The notes under the pieces: model-generated
What the model saw: only the letters and a program-made list of their open reading frames with translations
The model's database searches: none
What the model was told of the DNA's origin: nothing
Translations under genes and position numbers: made by a program
Shown: piece after piece, positions 8,447-16,768 of the stretch
Layout: each line of letters begins with the position of its first letter
Numbering within the stretch: the first letter of the stretch is position 1
Origin: Planctomycetes bacterium B3_Pla
Lineage (GTDB): Bacteria > Planctomycetota > Phycisphaerae > Sedimentisphaerales > Anaerobacaceae
Reading direction: 5' to 3'
Assembly (NCBI GenBank): GCA_005223045.1
Contig: NJBM01000002.1
Location: forward strand, 372,001 to 436,000
Length of the DNA stretch: 64,000 nt

Positions 8447-11400
8447 ATGGAAAGTGTAAGAAGAAAAGTCAAGGGGCGATACTTCAGGAAGGCCGTGATA
8501 TATTTCCTGACGTTCTGCCTGACGTGGAACACGTGGCTGCCTGCTGTAATGGCTCTTGAATCTGGGAATATCACCAGTTCTTCCGGCATTATTGGCGATC
8601 CCACGTGGGGTGATCATACGATCATAGACACAGACCATGGAGCAATCATCGACTGGAGTAATTTCAACACCAGCGATGGCCAGATTGTCGAGTTCAATCA
8701 ATATTTGGACGGCGACCTGAGCAGCATGTCGGCCGTACTGAACAGGATAACGTCCGGCAGCGCGACACAGTTTGACGGCGCACTTACCGCCAACGGCAGG
8801 ATTTTCATTGTCAATCCCGCCGGAGTCTTGTTCGGCCCGACGGCAACCGTCGATGTCACGCTGTTGATCGCCTCAACTCTTAACATAGACAACGCGGATT
8901 TCTTGGCCGGCAATTATCTTTTCGCCGGAGACGGCATTGGCGAAGTCGCCAACTACGGCACAATCAACGCTGCTGAAGGCGCAGCCCTTATCGGCAAGAG
9001 AGTGCTCAATGCCGGCACTATAGTGGCAGGTCCGGGCGGGGCTGTCGTGATGGCCGCCGGCGACAGGGTGCTCCTCGGCGAGCCGGGCAGCAAGATCATT
9101 GTTGAAATGGACTCAGTCCCCGAAGGGATCGAGGGCATCGGAGACGTCATTAATGACGGTCAGATCACAGCCCCCGGAGGCACGGTAGTCCTTGCCGCGG
9201 GCGACATCTTCTCGGCGGCGCTTGATGTGCGAGTCGAAAGCGGCGTCGGCACGGTAGTGCAGAACGGCGTCATTAACGCAGACGGCATCGACGGCGACGG
9301 CGGAAGCGTCACCCTGACAGCAGGCGACAACGTCATACTCGCCACGGACAGTCTTACCACCGCCAACGGCGGTATCAGCAACGCCGGCGCCAACGGAGGC
9401 GAGGTCATAGCGTATGCCTCCGAGCTGTTTGTTAATACCGCAACGGTTGATTTCCAGACCGGCGCACGCATCGAGGTCAAGGGAGGTTCTCCTCCGCCTC
9501 CGGATCCCATACCCATAGATATAGAAGAGGGCGCCACCTTCGACGGCGGACTTGCAGAGATAAGCGGCGACCATCTCTTCTTCGACGGCGTTGTCGATGC
9601 GACCGCTACACCTTATGTTGTTCCCGATCCGGCAAATCCAGGAGAATTTATAACAATAACACCCGATGGCGGCACCTTGCATATCGACCCTGTGACTTTG
9701 ACCCTTGCTGATGGTCCGATTCCCGACGAAGGCGCTGCAATGGACACTTTTTATGAAGAAGTTTTGGAAGGCTATTCGCAGACAGGAGTTGATACTCTCC
9801 TTGAAGGTGATTTTGACATCATCGTAGAACATATAACCGACGGAGAAATCACAGGCGGCAGCGGTGACATCGCACTTCGCACCGCTTATAACACCGGCGG
9901 CATTACGTTTCTGCCTGATGCACCGGGCGAGCCGGTTAGCACATCAATCGCCACCTCAGGCGGCGATATCTTAATGCTGGCCGGTGCCGGTGGTATCACA
10001 ACCGGTGATCTGAGCACGTCGGAAAACGGCGGCAACCCGGGCAGAATAAGACTATTTACCAACAATCTCGGCAACATAGAAACAGGAGCCTTGACAGTTG
10101 ACGGCGGCAATGAAGTCGAAGTTTCCATAATTGCCTCGGGCGACCTGGTGATTAACGGTGACGTTCTGACAAGTACCAACAAGGTTCCGGCCAACTTCGA
10201 TAAGACGGGTACTGCCAACGTATGCCTTGTCTCCGAGAATGGCAGCGTGGATATTGACGGCGCGGTAGAAGTCCAGGCCCACGGCAAAGAAGCTACTGCT
10301 GCGAGCATTCACATCTGTGCCGAGACGACAGTAACCGTGGATACCGGAAACGGCCGTATCGAGGTCCTGGCCAATACTTCAGGTAACACCCCGGCGGATA
10401 CTGCCGACGCTGAGCTAAAGATACATGCCGGCGAATTAGGCGGGATTTCCATAGTAAGGTCGGCAGGCGGTGACCCCGTTCGCGGAAGTGCCAAGACCGG
10501 CGGCTCAAGTATCGGCCCCATAGACTTGTCGGGTGTAGCCGGAGATAATTACGAAGAAACCGATGAAGACTCCCATCTGCTGATAGAGATCGCAGATGCC
10601 TGGCTGGCGGAATGTCCCGACTGTCCGGCTCCTCCGGTTATTCCTCCGCCGATAGAGCCCGACCCGATAGCGCTGCCCGATTTCGACGAAACACACATGG
10701 GCGATCCTGTTACGGGCAACGTACTGACTAACGACGACGAGTCGTTCACGGTAGCATCCAACACGGACCCCAGTCACGGTACGGTGGAGATAGATGAAGC
10801 CGAAGGCAACTACACCTATACGCCGGATGAAGGTTACGTCGGCGACGACACCTTCACGTACACGGCCACCGACGGGGAATTCACCAGCGAACCGATTACA
10901 GTCACTATCACCATGACCAACACTCCGCCGGCGCTGGGTGATGATGTGCTGGCGATCGCTTATGATGCCACAGTCGTCATCGACGTTCTGGTCAACGATT
11001 CCGACCCGGATAATGACCTGTTCACAATAGTGGGATTCACCTACGAAGGTGCGGGGGAACTGGTGCTCAATGAGGACGGCACTTTCACCTATACGCCGAA
11101 GGCGGGTTTTGCCGGAGTGGATAGCTTCACATATTCGGTCACTGACGGTGAAATTGGCGCCGAGCCTGTTCAGACGACTGTGACGATTACGGTCGCTCCG
11201 CAGCCTGTACCGCTCAGTTTCCCGGTGGCGCCGGGACTCGAAAGAGTGGAATTAGGCACTTCGGGTTGTCCGGCCCTGGTTAAGTGGGCGGCGGCAGAAC
11301 TCGGAGCCGACCAGGAAACAATCCAGATTTGGTTCGCAAACTCCCTGGCCTCCGGCAGAAACATACAGCCGTGCGATGCGTGCACAGGTCTCAAGGCGGC

Positions 11401-11740
11401 GGCAACAGTTCTACAGGATGACGACGGAACTCACCTGGCCGCTCTGGCAGCGGTCATCAGCGAGTTCGCATCGAGTGATGCACCGCCGAGCGAGGAACAG
11501 ATGGCATCGATTGCCGATGCAATAGCCAATGACGTCGAAGGCAATATGCAATATGCCGCGGCTGGAGAATACCTTGACGCTCTGGCAGCGTATGTCGGGG
11601 TCCTGACCGGTGAGATGGGCCTCTCGGCGACCGAGGCGGTACAACTTGCTACGGACAACTATGTTGGACAATTAGCTGATGATGCCGATGCCGGCGTCGC
11701 CGCCTACGTGGCTACGCGGCTGGCTGAATTAGGAGGTTAG
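8447..11740 (+). CDS. TPS-domain (filamentous haemagglutinin-like) giant exoprotein 2
   Basis: 1097 aa from ATG at 8447, chosen because M-E-S-V-R-R-K-V-K aligns with the start of the neighbour and the RBS-like TTAGGGGAT precedes it. The frame extends up to a TTG at 8324, only about 6 nt after the predicted transcript start, so that extension is unlikely. The layout matches the paralogue: basic signal peptide, TPS domain with N-P-A-G-V, beta-helix, a Pro-rich linker (about 715-740, with C-P-D-C), two cadherin-like repeats from about 760, and the C-terminal domain with S-G-C-P-A-L-V-K-W-A-A (about 938) and P-C-D-A-C (about 974). Tandem duplication with later divergence; the signal and C-terminal regions are best conserved. 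Confidence 0.85.
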   Translation: MESVRRKVKGRYFRKAVIYFLTFCLTWNTWLPAVMALESGNITSSSGIIGDPTWGDHTIIDTDHGAIIDWSNFNTSDGQIVEFNQYLDGDLSSMSAVLNRITSGSATQFDGALTANGRIFIVNPAGVLFGPTATVDVTLLIASTLNIDNADFLAGNYLFAGDGIGEVANYGTINAAEGAALIGKRVLNAGTIVAGPGGAVVMAAGDRVLLGEPGSKIIVEMDSVPEGIEGIGDVINDGQITAPGGTVVLAAGDIFSAALDVRVESGVGTVVQNGVINADGIDGDGGSVTLTAGDNVILATDSLTTANGGISNAGANGGEVIAYASELFVNTATVDFQTGARIEVKGGSPPPPDPIPIDIEEGATFDGGLAEISGDHLFFDGVVDATATPYVVPDPANPGEFITITPDGGTLHIDPVTLTLADGPIPDEGAAMDTFYEEVLEGYSQTGVDTLLEGDFDIIVEHITDGEITGGSGDIALRTAYNTGGITFLPDAPGEPVSTSIATSGGDILMLAGAGGITTGDLSTSENGGNPGRIRLFTNNLGNIETGALTVDGGNEVEVSIIASGDLVINGDVLTSTNKVPANFDKTGTANVCLVSENGSVDIDGAVEVQAHGKEATAASIHICAETTVTVDTGNGRIEVLANTSGNTPADTADAELKIHAGELGGISIVRSAGGDPVRGSAKTGGSSIGPIDLSGVAGDNYEETDEDSHLLIEIADAWLAECPDCPAPPVIPPPIEPDPIALPDFDETHMGDPVTGNVLTNDDESFTVASNTDPSHGTVEIDEAEGNYTYTPDEGYVGDDTFTYTATDGEFTSEPITVTITMTNTPPALGDDVLAIAYDATVVIDVLVNDSDPDNDLFTIVGFTYEGAGELVLNEDGTFTYTPKAGFAGVDSFTYSVTDGEIGAEPVQTTVTITVAPQPVPLSFPVAPGLERVELGTSGCPALVKWAAAELGADQETIQIWFANSLASGRNIQPCDACTGLKAAATVLQDDDGTHLAALAAVISEFASSDAPPSEEQMASIADAIANDVEGNMQYAAAGEYLDALAAYVGVLTGEMGLSATEAVQLATDNYVGQLADDADAGVAAYVATRLAELGG

Positions 11741-11778
11741 CAACAAGCAGGTTAACGCTTTAATTTTTCAAGTTTGAA

Positions 11779-11832
11779 GTTGCCGCCAGGGGCCGGCAGG
11801 CTATCCCCACCCCCGGCGGCAACTCATTTTTT
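11779..11832 (+). terminator. Rho-independent terminator after TPS gene 2
   Basis: GTTGCCGCC (11779-11787) pairs perfectly with GGCGGCAAC (11815-11823); the loop is GC-rich and a T-rich run (TCATTTTTT) follows. Confidence 0.8.
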
Positions 11833-11899
11833 GGCTCTTCCCCGGTCTTATCGGAGTTATTTCTCCGAATCCCGCTTTTTTGCTCAATTCCGTTTGGAT

Positions 11900-11928
11900 T
11901 TGACAATTGCTCTACTATACTTTATATA
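11900..11928 (+). promoter_or_regulatory. sigma-70 promoter of the STAS gene
   Basis: TTGACA (11900-11905), 17-nt spacer, TATATA (11923-11928). The leader to the ATG at 12011 is about 75 nt. Confidence 0.65.
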
Positions 11929-12010
11929 GTGCGTTGTAGAAATAGGAGGCGGTTCCGATAATCACATCGGCACCGGCCTTGAGAGTTTCATATCAAATGA
12001 AGGGGAAGGA

Positions 12011-12364
12011 ATGGGCATTCAAAATCTCTCGGAAGATGTTCTCTTAATTACGTTGCCGCGGCAGCCGCAATATGGCGATGAGCTTGAAGTGGTCAGCACC
12101 ATGTTCGGTGATTCGTTTGACGGCGACGTGGTGATTGATTTTTCCGACGTTAAAATGCTGACTTCGGAAGTCATCAGCGGCCTGATGATGCTCGACAAGC
12201 TGCTCAGAAGGGCCGGCCGTCACCTCGTCTTGTGCAGCCTTCCTCCAATAATCAAACAGGTCTTCGTGCGCACGGGCCTGCTCACGGTCTTAGAGTTTGC
12301 CGACAACAGGTCCGACGCCTTGGCGAATCTGCAAAGCGGCAAAATGTCACAGGCCGGCGCCTGA
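12011..12364 (+). CDS. STAS-domain protein (anti-sigma factor antagonist-like)
   Basis: 117 aa, a single STAS domain. The beta-alpha core is clear: D-V-V-I-D-F-S-D-V, then L-T-S-E-V-I-S-G-L-M-M-L and L-V-L-C-S-L-P-P. Ser52 (in L-T-S-E) sits where SpoIIAA/RsbV proteins carry the phosphorylated Ser. In those families the protein frees a sigma factor by binding its anti-sigma kinase; no kinase or phosphatase partner lies nearby, so the pathway is unknown. AAGGGGAAGGA precedes the ATG. Own promoter at 11900 and a structured 3' region at 12399-12471. Confidence 0.85.
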   Translation: MGIQNLSEDVLLITLPRQPQYGDELEVVSTMFGDSFDGDVVIDFSDVKMLTSEVISGLMMLDKLLRRAGRHLVLCSLPPIIKQVFVRTGLLTVLEFADNRSDALANLQSGKMSQAGA

Positions 12365-12398
12365 TCGTCATCTATGACGTAGCGAGTTTGCCTGGATT

Positions 12399-12471
12399 GT
12401 GAGTATGACACTCACGGTCCTTCCTGGACCCCTGTCGTCTTCACGTCCTCCTTGAAGCAGGGGCCTTTTTT
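12399..12471 (+). ncRNA. three-hairpin RNA ending in a terminator; possible 3'-UTR sRNA
   Basis: Three adjacent hairpins: GTGAGT/ACTCAC (12399-12415), GGTCC/GGACC with loop TTCCT (12416-12430), and CCCCTG/CAGGGG (12429-12463) containing an inner CTTCA/TGAAG stem whose loop reads CGTCCTCCT; then CCTTTTTT. The last hairpin is a good terminator for the STAS gene. Its loop contains CCTCCT, the complement of a Shine-Dalgarno sequence. Whether it is released as a separate RNA is inference. Confidence 0.5.
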
Positions 12472-12612
12472 GCAGCCCCCAAGACAATAACAGCCTGTCG
12501 GGCCCTCTACAAGTCTCACTCGTTTTTGTTGCCGCCACGGTCGCTCACACATCTTATCCTTCTCACTGAAGCACGTTTGACAGGGTACTTTTTGCAAAAC
12601 AAGCTCTCCCCT

Positions 12613-12653
12613 TCGACGTTGTTCAGGGCAGGCTCTGAGCAACGTCGAAGGGA
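12613..12653. repeat. palindromic repeat (CCCTTCGAC / GTCGAAGGG)
   Basis: CCCTTCGACGTTGTTCAGGG and the arm GAGCAACGTCGAAGGGAGC form a near-perfect palindrome. Related cores occur at 25936-25953 (inside mrdA), 43997-44023 and 49252-49270. The region 12472-12746 otherwise shows no supported gene. Confidence 0.65.
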
Positions 12654-12746
12654 GCCAATTCAAATCCAATTTCAAGACCATATCGCCCCATTCTAGGCTG
12701 CCATTGGGATCGGCACAAAAAAAATGGAAAAAATATATTTTTCGAC

Positions 12747-12774
12747 TTGACATAATGAGATAGTGTATTATACT
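12747..12774 (+). promoter_or_regulatory. sigma-70 promoter of the GntR/SPFH operon
   Basis: TTGACA (12747-12752), 16-nt spacer, TATACT (12769-12774). The leader of about 150 nt contains two repeats (12836-12861 and 12884-12916). Confidence 0.6.
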
Positions 12775-12832
12775 TATAGTATATTAGAGCAATGGAAGTA
12801 TGATACAAGTAAAAAGGCAAAAGCGAAGATAA

Positions 12833-12865
<33 letters not shown>

Positions 12866-12883
12866 CACGGGCAAGAGTGACGA

Positions 12884-12916
12884 AACGACATACGATATAC
12901 GACATGCGACATACGA
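12884..12916. repeat. ACATACGA/TATACGA repeat before the GntR gene
   Basis: ACATACGATATACGACATGC and the following GACATACGAG are 7-nt-like units. A close copy lies at 17537-17569, directly before rsmH. Confidence 0.6.
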
Positions 12917-12932
12917 GTCACGGAGATGATTG

Positions 12933-13343
12933 ATGATTGAGTTTGGCTTAGACGTTAAGAGCGGGGTTCCGTTCCACAGGCAGATAGTGGACCAGATCAA
13001 GTACGGCATTGCTTCCGGGCGATTGCTGCCGGGTGAACAACTGCCTACGGTCCGCGAATTGGCGGTGCATCTGCAGGTCAACCCGAATACCGTTCGCAAG
13101 GGCTATTCGGAGCTGGAGATATTGGGGATACTGAATACTCAACAGGGGACCGGCACTTTTGTCGGCAAGCGGCAAGTCGAGATCGGCGAGACCGAGAAAG
13201 AAGAAATGCTCAAGCAAATTTGCAGTGAGCTGGTTGCGCGAGGCAATCAGTACGGCTTCACATTAGAGGAAATCGTGGCACACTTGCAAAGGAGAATAGA
13301 AAATGGCGACCAAGAAAGAACAGACGTCGAAACTCACCCATGA
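12933..13343 (+). CDS. GntR-family transcription regulator (YtrA type)
   Basis: 136 aa. The N-terminal 75 residues are a GntR winged helix: P-F-H-R-Q-I-V-D-Q-I, G-x-L-L-P-G-E-Q-L-P-T-V-R-E-L-A, N-P-N-T-V-R-K-G-Y, then Q-Q-G-T-G-T-F-V. The short C-terminal helical part, with no large effector domain, is typical of the YtrA subfamily, which usually controls its own operon. ATG at 12933 has GGAG 7 nt upstream; a TTG one codon earlier is also open. The 3' end overlaps the SPFH gene by 41 nt, so the two are almost certainly co-transcribed and probably co-translated. Confidence 0.9.
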   Translation: MIEFGLDVKSGVPFHRQIVDQIKYGIASGRLLPGEQLPTVRELAVHLQVNPNTVRKGYSELEILGILNTQQGTGTFVGKRQVEIGETEKEEMLKQICSELVARGNQYGFTLEEIVAHLQRRIENGDQERTDVETHP

Positions 13344-14298
13344 GTACGAGGAGAGTGTTCGGGCACAGACCAGGGATGCGAATATCAACTGGGTTGACGT
13401 TAAGGAGCCGACCATCAATTGGGTGGCGTTGCTTGTGGCGACGGTGGTGGCCCTGGCTGGTTCGTTCGTGAACAGGCTTGCAGCCGGCGACTGGCTCGAG
13501 ATAAATACTGCCGTGGCGGTGATTACAGTGCTGGCAAGTGCGTCATGTCTGTTCTCGATCAAAATCGCAATGCATTGGGAGCGAGTCATCGTGCTGCGAT
13601 TAGGGAATTTCAACCGGCTCACAGGGCCGGGGCTGTTTTTTGTCATTCCCATCATAGAGACGCTGGCGCAGGTTGTTGATATGCGCATCCGTTCGACTGA
13701 TTTTAGCTCCGAGTCCACCCTGACCAAGGATACAGTCCCGGTGGACGTCGATGCGATCTGTTTCTGGATGGTGTGGGACGCCAAAAAGGCGATTCTGGAG
13801 GTGCAGAACTTCTATCTGGCGATTGTCCTGTCGGCTCAGACTGCGCTGCGGGATATTATCGGAACGCACGAGCTGGGCGAGCTGCTGACGCACCGCGAGC
13901 AGCTTGGCAACAGGCTGCGGGAGATTCTGGACGAGAAAACCAATCCCTGGGGAATCACCGTCCAGTCCGTCGAGATTCGTGACATTATAATCCCCAGGGC
14001 GCTGGAGGACGCCATGTCCAAACAGGCCCAGGCCGAGCGGGAACGGCAGGCCAGGATCATCCTCGGGACCGCCGAGACCGAGATCGCGGAGAAATTCGCC
14101 CAGGCGGCCAAGCAGTACGAATCCAATCCCGGCGCAATGCACCTTCGTGGGATGAACATGTTATTCGAGGGTCTGAAGGAGAAAGGCTCGATGATTATTG
14201 TCCCCAGCTCCGCGCTGGAGACTATGAATCTCGGGGCCATAGGGGGCCTGACCGCACTTGGCCAGGCCAGGAACATCGATGAGCAAGAGCAACCTTAA
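13303..14298 (+). CDS. SPFH/Band 7 membrane protein (slipin/HflK-like)
   Basis: 331 aa. Two membrane segments at about 40-60 and 66-86 precede the SPFH domain (R-L-G-x-F-N-R-L-T-G-P-G-L-F-F-V-I-P at about 98-115, then V-D-V-D-A-I-C-F-W and the Q-T-A-L-R-D-I-I-G helix). A coiled coil rich in Gln, Ala, Glu and Arg follows (A-L-E-D-A-M-S-K-Q-A-Q-A-E-R-E-R-Q-A). Such proteins form oligomers in membrane microdomains. AAGGAG lies 8 nt before the ATG, inside the GntR gene. Two N-terminal helices are unusual for simple slipins. Confidence 0.88.
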   Translation: MATKKEQTSKLTHEYEESVRAQTRDANINWVDVKEPTINWVALLVATVVALAGSFVNRLAAGDWLEINTAVAVITVLASASCLFSIKIAMHWERVIVLRLGNFNRLTGPGLFFVIPIIETLAQVVDMRIRSTDFSSESTLTKDTVPVDVDAICFWMVWDAKKAILEVQNFYLAIVLSAQTALRDIIGTHELGELLTHREQLGNRLREILDEKTNPWGITVQSVEIRDIIIPRALEDAMSKQAQAERERQARIILGTAETEIAEKFAQAAKQYESNPGAMHLRGMNMLFEGLKEKGSMIIVPSSALETMNLGAIGGLTALGQARNIDEQEQP

Positions 14299-14401
14299 GC
14301 CTGAGCAGGACATAGCGCCAGAGGACTATGTGCAAACGTGTTTGTATCATCAAACTTGCAAATGAGAATGGTCCGGGCCGGCAAGTGCAGCATTGGAACA
14401 A

Positions 14402-14941
14402 ATGAAGAATATATCGGTCAATGATGAGACTTTTTCGATTCGTCCCGCCGAAGAGAGTGACGCCAAATCTCTCGCCGATTTGGGCGCCCGTACATTTGCT
14501 GATGCTTACTCGTCTATCCTGCCTGCAGAAGATCTCGGTGCTTATCTTCGTCAGGCGTTTAGTGTCGAACGAATGGTCGAGGATATTACGAGCACGGAGG
14601 TGCTGCTTTTTGTCGCTTCAACCTCAGAAGCCGTTTGTGCATATATAAAACTCCAGCCGACAACTGCTCCGGAGCCTGTTGAGGTGATAAATCCAATCGA
14701 ACTGATGCGCTTGTACATACTCAGCGACAGGCAGGGCTGCGGCATAGGCACGGCCCTGATGGATGCTGCGTTCGCGGCTGCCAGAGACAGGGCATACACA
14801 ACCTGCTGGCTGAAAGTATGGGAGGGAAATCGCAAAGCAATCGGTTTCTATAAGAGCAAAGGTTTTTCCCAGATCGGCAATCAAGCATATCCGGTTGGAA
14901 ACGTTTGCCGGAACGTTATTCTGATGGTTTGCCCTCTCTGA
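14402..14941 (+). CDS. GNAT-family N-acetyltransferase
   Basis: 179 aa from ATG at 14402; a TTG three codons upstream is also open. Acetyl-CoA-dependent transferase fold: the N-terminal I-R-P-A-E-E-S-D strand-helix, and motif A L-Y-I-L-S-D-R-Q-G-C-G-I-G-T-A-L-M with the Q-x-x-G-x-G pyrophosphate loop, then W-E-G-N-R-K-A-I-G-F-Y-K-S-K-G-F. The substrate cannot be told from sequence. It lies about 100 nt after the SPFH gene with only a weak RBS. Confidence 0.85.
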   Translation: MKNISVNDETFSIRPAEESDAKSLADLGARTFADAYSSILPAEDLGAYLRQAFSVERMVEDITSTEVLLFVASTSEAVCAYIKLQPTTAPEPVEVINPIELMRLYILSDRQGCGIGTALMDAAFAAARDRAYTTCWLKVWEGNRKAIGFYKSKGFSQIGNQAYPVGNVCRNVILMVCPL

Positions 14942-15246
14942 GGATGAATGCCCGTCAGACTTAGAGCCTCCGACAAAATTGGAGAACTTTCGTGTTCAGG
15001 CCCCAAAAGGGTATTGACGGCCTCTGCGAGCCGTTTTCCGGTCTTTTTTCAGGCCTCGATGCTTGAGTCGTCTATTTTTGCCATTTTGCCTATTTTTCCC
15101 TTGTACATCCGGCAGAAGTTGTGTAATCTGGTATTTTGCAAAGGCGAGGGGATGTGATCCTTTGGACTCGGGATGTGGTACGGGCGAACGTATGAACATC
15201 GTTCGCGATTGGGCCGTCTACAATTATTTGTTTGGAGGATACGCTG
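14942..15246 (+). other. intergenic region with terminator-like hairpin and candidate promoter
   Basis: ACGGC (15017-15021) pairs with GCCGT (15030-15034) and is followed by T-rich sequence, a possible terminator for the GNAT gene. TTGTAC (15101-15106), 17 nt, TAATCT (15124-15129) is a moderate promoter. A perfect 7-bp hairpin GCGAACG/CGTTCGC lies at 15184-15206 in the leader of the next gene. Confidence 0.4.
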
Positions 15247-16383
15247 ATGATTACCTGTTCGAAACCCTTTCATTCGATCAAAACCGCCCCAACATACATT
15301 CTTTTGGCGGCGTCGATTGTAGTTCTGGCCGGTGCAACCGGTTTTGCCTCGAAACAAGTGCCGGGGTCCGCCAAAGCGACGGTTCTTGTGCTGGACGACT
15401 GCGACAGCGACAACAAAAACTCCACACCTCCGTATGGGGACGCGGTCTCACTGCTGGACTCCAAGGGCGAACTCGTCAGGCTGGTAACCCGGGGCCTGGC
15501 AATCGGACGCAATTGGAGCGGGTGCCGGGCCATCTCGGTATCTGAGGACGGCCGTTTCTTTGTGGTGTGCGAAGACGCGGTAAACCAGACAAGCGTTTAC
15601 GAAACGTCCACCGGCCGAAAGATATGGTCCCTGTCGGGCCTGTTCCGATCAGCGGTCTTCGCAAAGGGTCTGGTGTACGCCCTGGCCCGGGACAGCGTTT
15701 ACGCCATAGACAACACGGGGACCATTGTCAAACATTCCAGGACTGGCAGCGGGATCGATATTGCCTTTGACTCATCTCGAAATTGCCTCTGGATTGTCGG
15801 CACGAACGTCAAGAAGTGCAATCTGGATCTTGAGATTCTGATGAAGGCCGATCCCATCAGGGGCGGCGGCGGAGCTTTCTCAGTTGATATCAATGCCGAT
15901 GGTTCGATCTGGGTCGCTGCGCAGTACATGCGATCCAGGCCCCCAAGAGACGGCAGCGAGAACGGATTGCTGAAAATATCGCCGGAAGGCAGACTCCTGA
16001 AGACCATTGAAGTGGAATTCTCACCACAGCGTGTGCGGGCAGACAGGTCCGACGGCAGCGTGTGGACTACCGGCAGCATACTCCATCGAGACTATTCAAG
16101 AATTGGCGACGTGTGGCCGGAAACCTTAACGGAATTGGATGCGTTGACTAATATTGGAATACGAAGATACACCCGCAAGTATGACTCCGACGGCAACTTG
16201 CTGGTCAGCTTAACGGATGGCGGCGCCTCAATCGACCTGGATCCGTCGGACGGCTCGGTCTGGATTGCGGGCAAGAGCAGTATATCGCACTGTTCCCGCA
16301 CGGGCGCAAACCTCGCTACATACACCGGCGTCACCGGCAACCAAAAGTGGCTCGCCGTCGTCCCGTGCAAAAACGCAGGCTAA
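15247..16383 (+). CDS. exported beta-propeller protein of unknown function
   Basis: 378 aa from ATG at 15247 (GGAGG 9 nt upstream). A signal peptide covers about residues 1-35. The rest is a series of blade-like repeats with S-V-S-E-D-G-R, Y-A-I-D-N-T-G-T-I, D-I-N-A-D-G-S-I-W-V-A and D-P-S-D-G-S-V-W-I-A-G motifs. These resemble NHL/Vgb-type propellers used for binding or as lyases; no catalytic residues can be assigned. Monocistronic by appearance. Confidence 0.65.
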   Translation: MITCSKPFHSIKTAPTYILLAASIVVLAGATGFASKQVPGSAKATVLVLDDCDSDNKNSTPPYGDAVSLLDSKGELVRLVTRGLAIGRNWSGCRAISVSEDGRFFVVCEDAVNQTSVYETSTGRKIWSLSGLFRSAVFAKGLVYALARDSVYAIDNTGTIVKHSRTGSGIDIAFDSSRNCLWIVGTNVKKCNLDLEILMKADPIRGGGGAFSVDINADGSIWVAAQYMRSRPPRDGSENGLLKISPEGRLLKTIEVEFSPQRVRADRSDGSVWTTGSILHRDYSRIGDVWPETLTELDALTNIGIRRYTRKYDSDGNLLVSLTDGGASIDLDPSDGSVWIAGKSSISHCSRTGANLATYTGVTGNQKWLAVVPCKNAG

Positions 16384-16431
16384 CCATCATCGATAATCGT
16401 AATTGTCCTGGTGTTTCGCCCGTGCCGGCGT

Positions 16432-16526
16432 GTGGCAGCCTCATCCCGATTGACTTCCATCGGGATGGGGATGGTGGGTCTGCATTTGGAGCTTTGCCAT
16501 CCCCAAGCTGCGCTTGAGGCTGCCAC
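16432..16526. repeat. cruciform element with 12-bp perfect inverted termini
   Basis: GTGGCAGCCTCA (16432-16443) is the reverse complement of TGAGGCTGCCAC (16515-16526). Between them lie two further stems: CATCCCGAT/ATCGGGATG (16442-16467) and GGGGATGG/CCATCCCC (16467-16505). The whole folds as a three-way junction. It lies downstream of the propeller gene; the rest of 16384-16705 holds no gene. Confidence 0.75.
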
Positions 16527-16705
16527 CTGGCGGATCGAAAAAACTGCAACCGAACCATCTACAGTTAATATTTTCCAAAATAATTAGTCATAACGCCTTA
16601 GCTCTTCCATCTCCGTAAGCACTTGCGTCAAAGAGAATTAGCCTCTCTGTGTCACCGTCCCATAATAGAATTTTGCGAAAAATGGAAAAAAAGTGTTCTT
16701 GTGTA

Positions 16706-16733
16706 TTGACTTGGTGGGCAAGAGTGGTATAAT
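16706..16733 (+). promoter_or_regulatory. mraZ promoter with possible MraZ boxes
   Basis: TTGACT (16706-16711), 16-nt spacer, TATAAT (16728-16733). Inside it TGGGC (16715-16719) and TGGTA (16725-16729) are spaced 10 nt apart, like the TGGGN direct repeats that MraZ binds in E. coli. CCCCAC and GTGGGG arms flank the predicted start site (16735-16760). Confidence 0.6.
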
Positions 16734-16768
16734 TCCCCACTTGAAACTGGTTAAGTGGGGCTTATGCC

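Noticed and set aside
12412..12753. Cys-rich open frame of 113 codons on the minus strand
   Set aside because: It runs through the palindrome at 12613-12653 and opposite the three-hairpin terminator of the STAS gene. No RBS; the Cys pattern matches no family.
15063..15545. Open frame of 160 codons overlapping the propeller gene
   Set aside because: It is in another frame over the start of the propeller gene, which has a signal peptide and RBS; this frame has neither.
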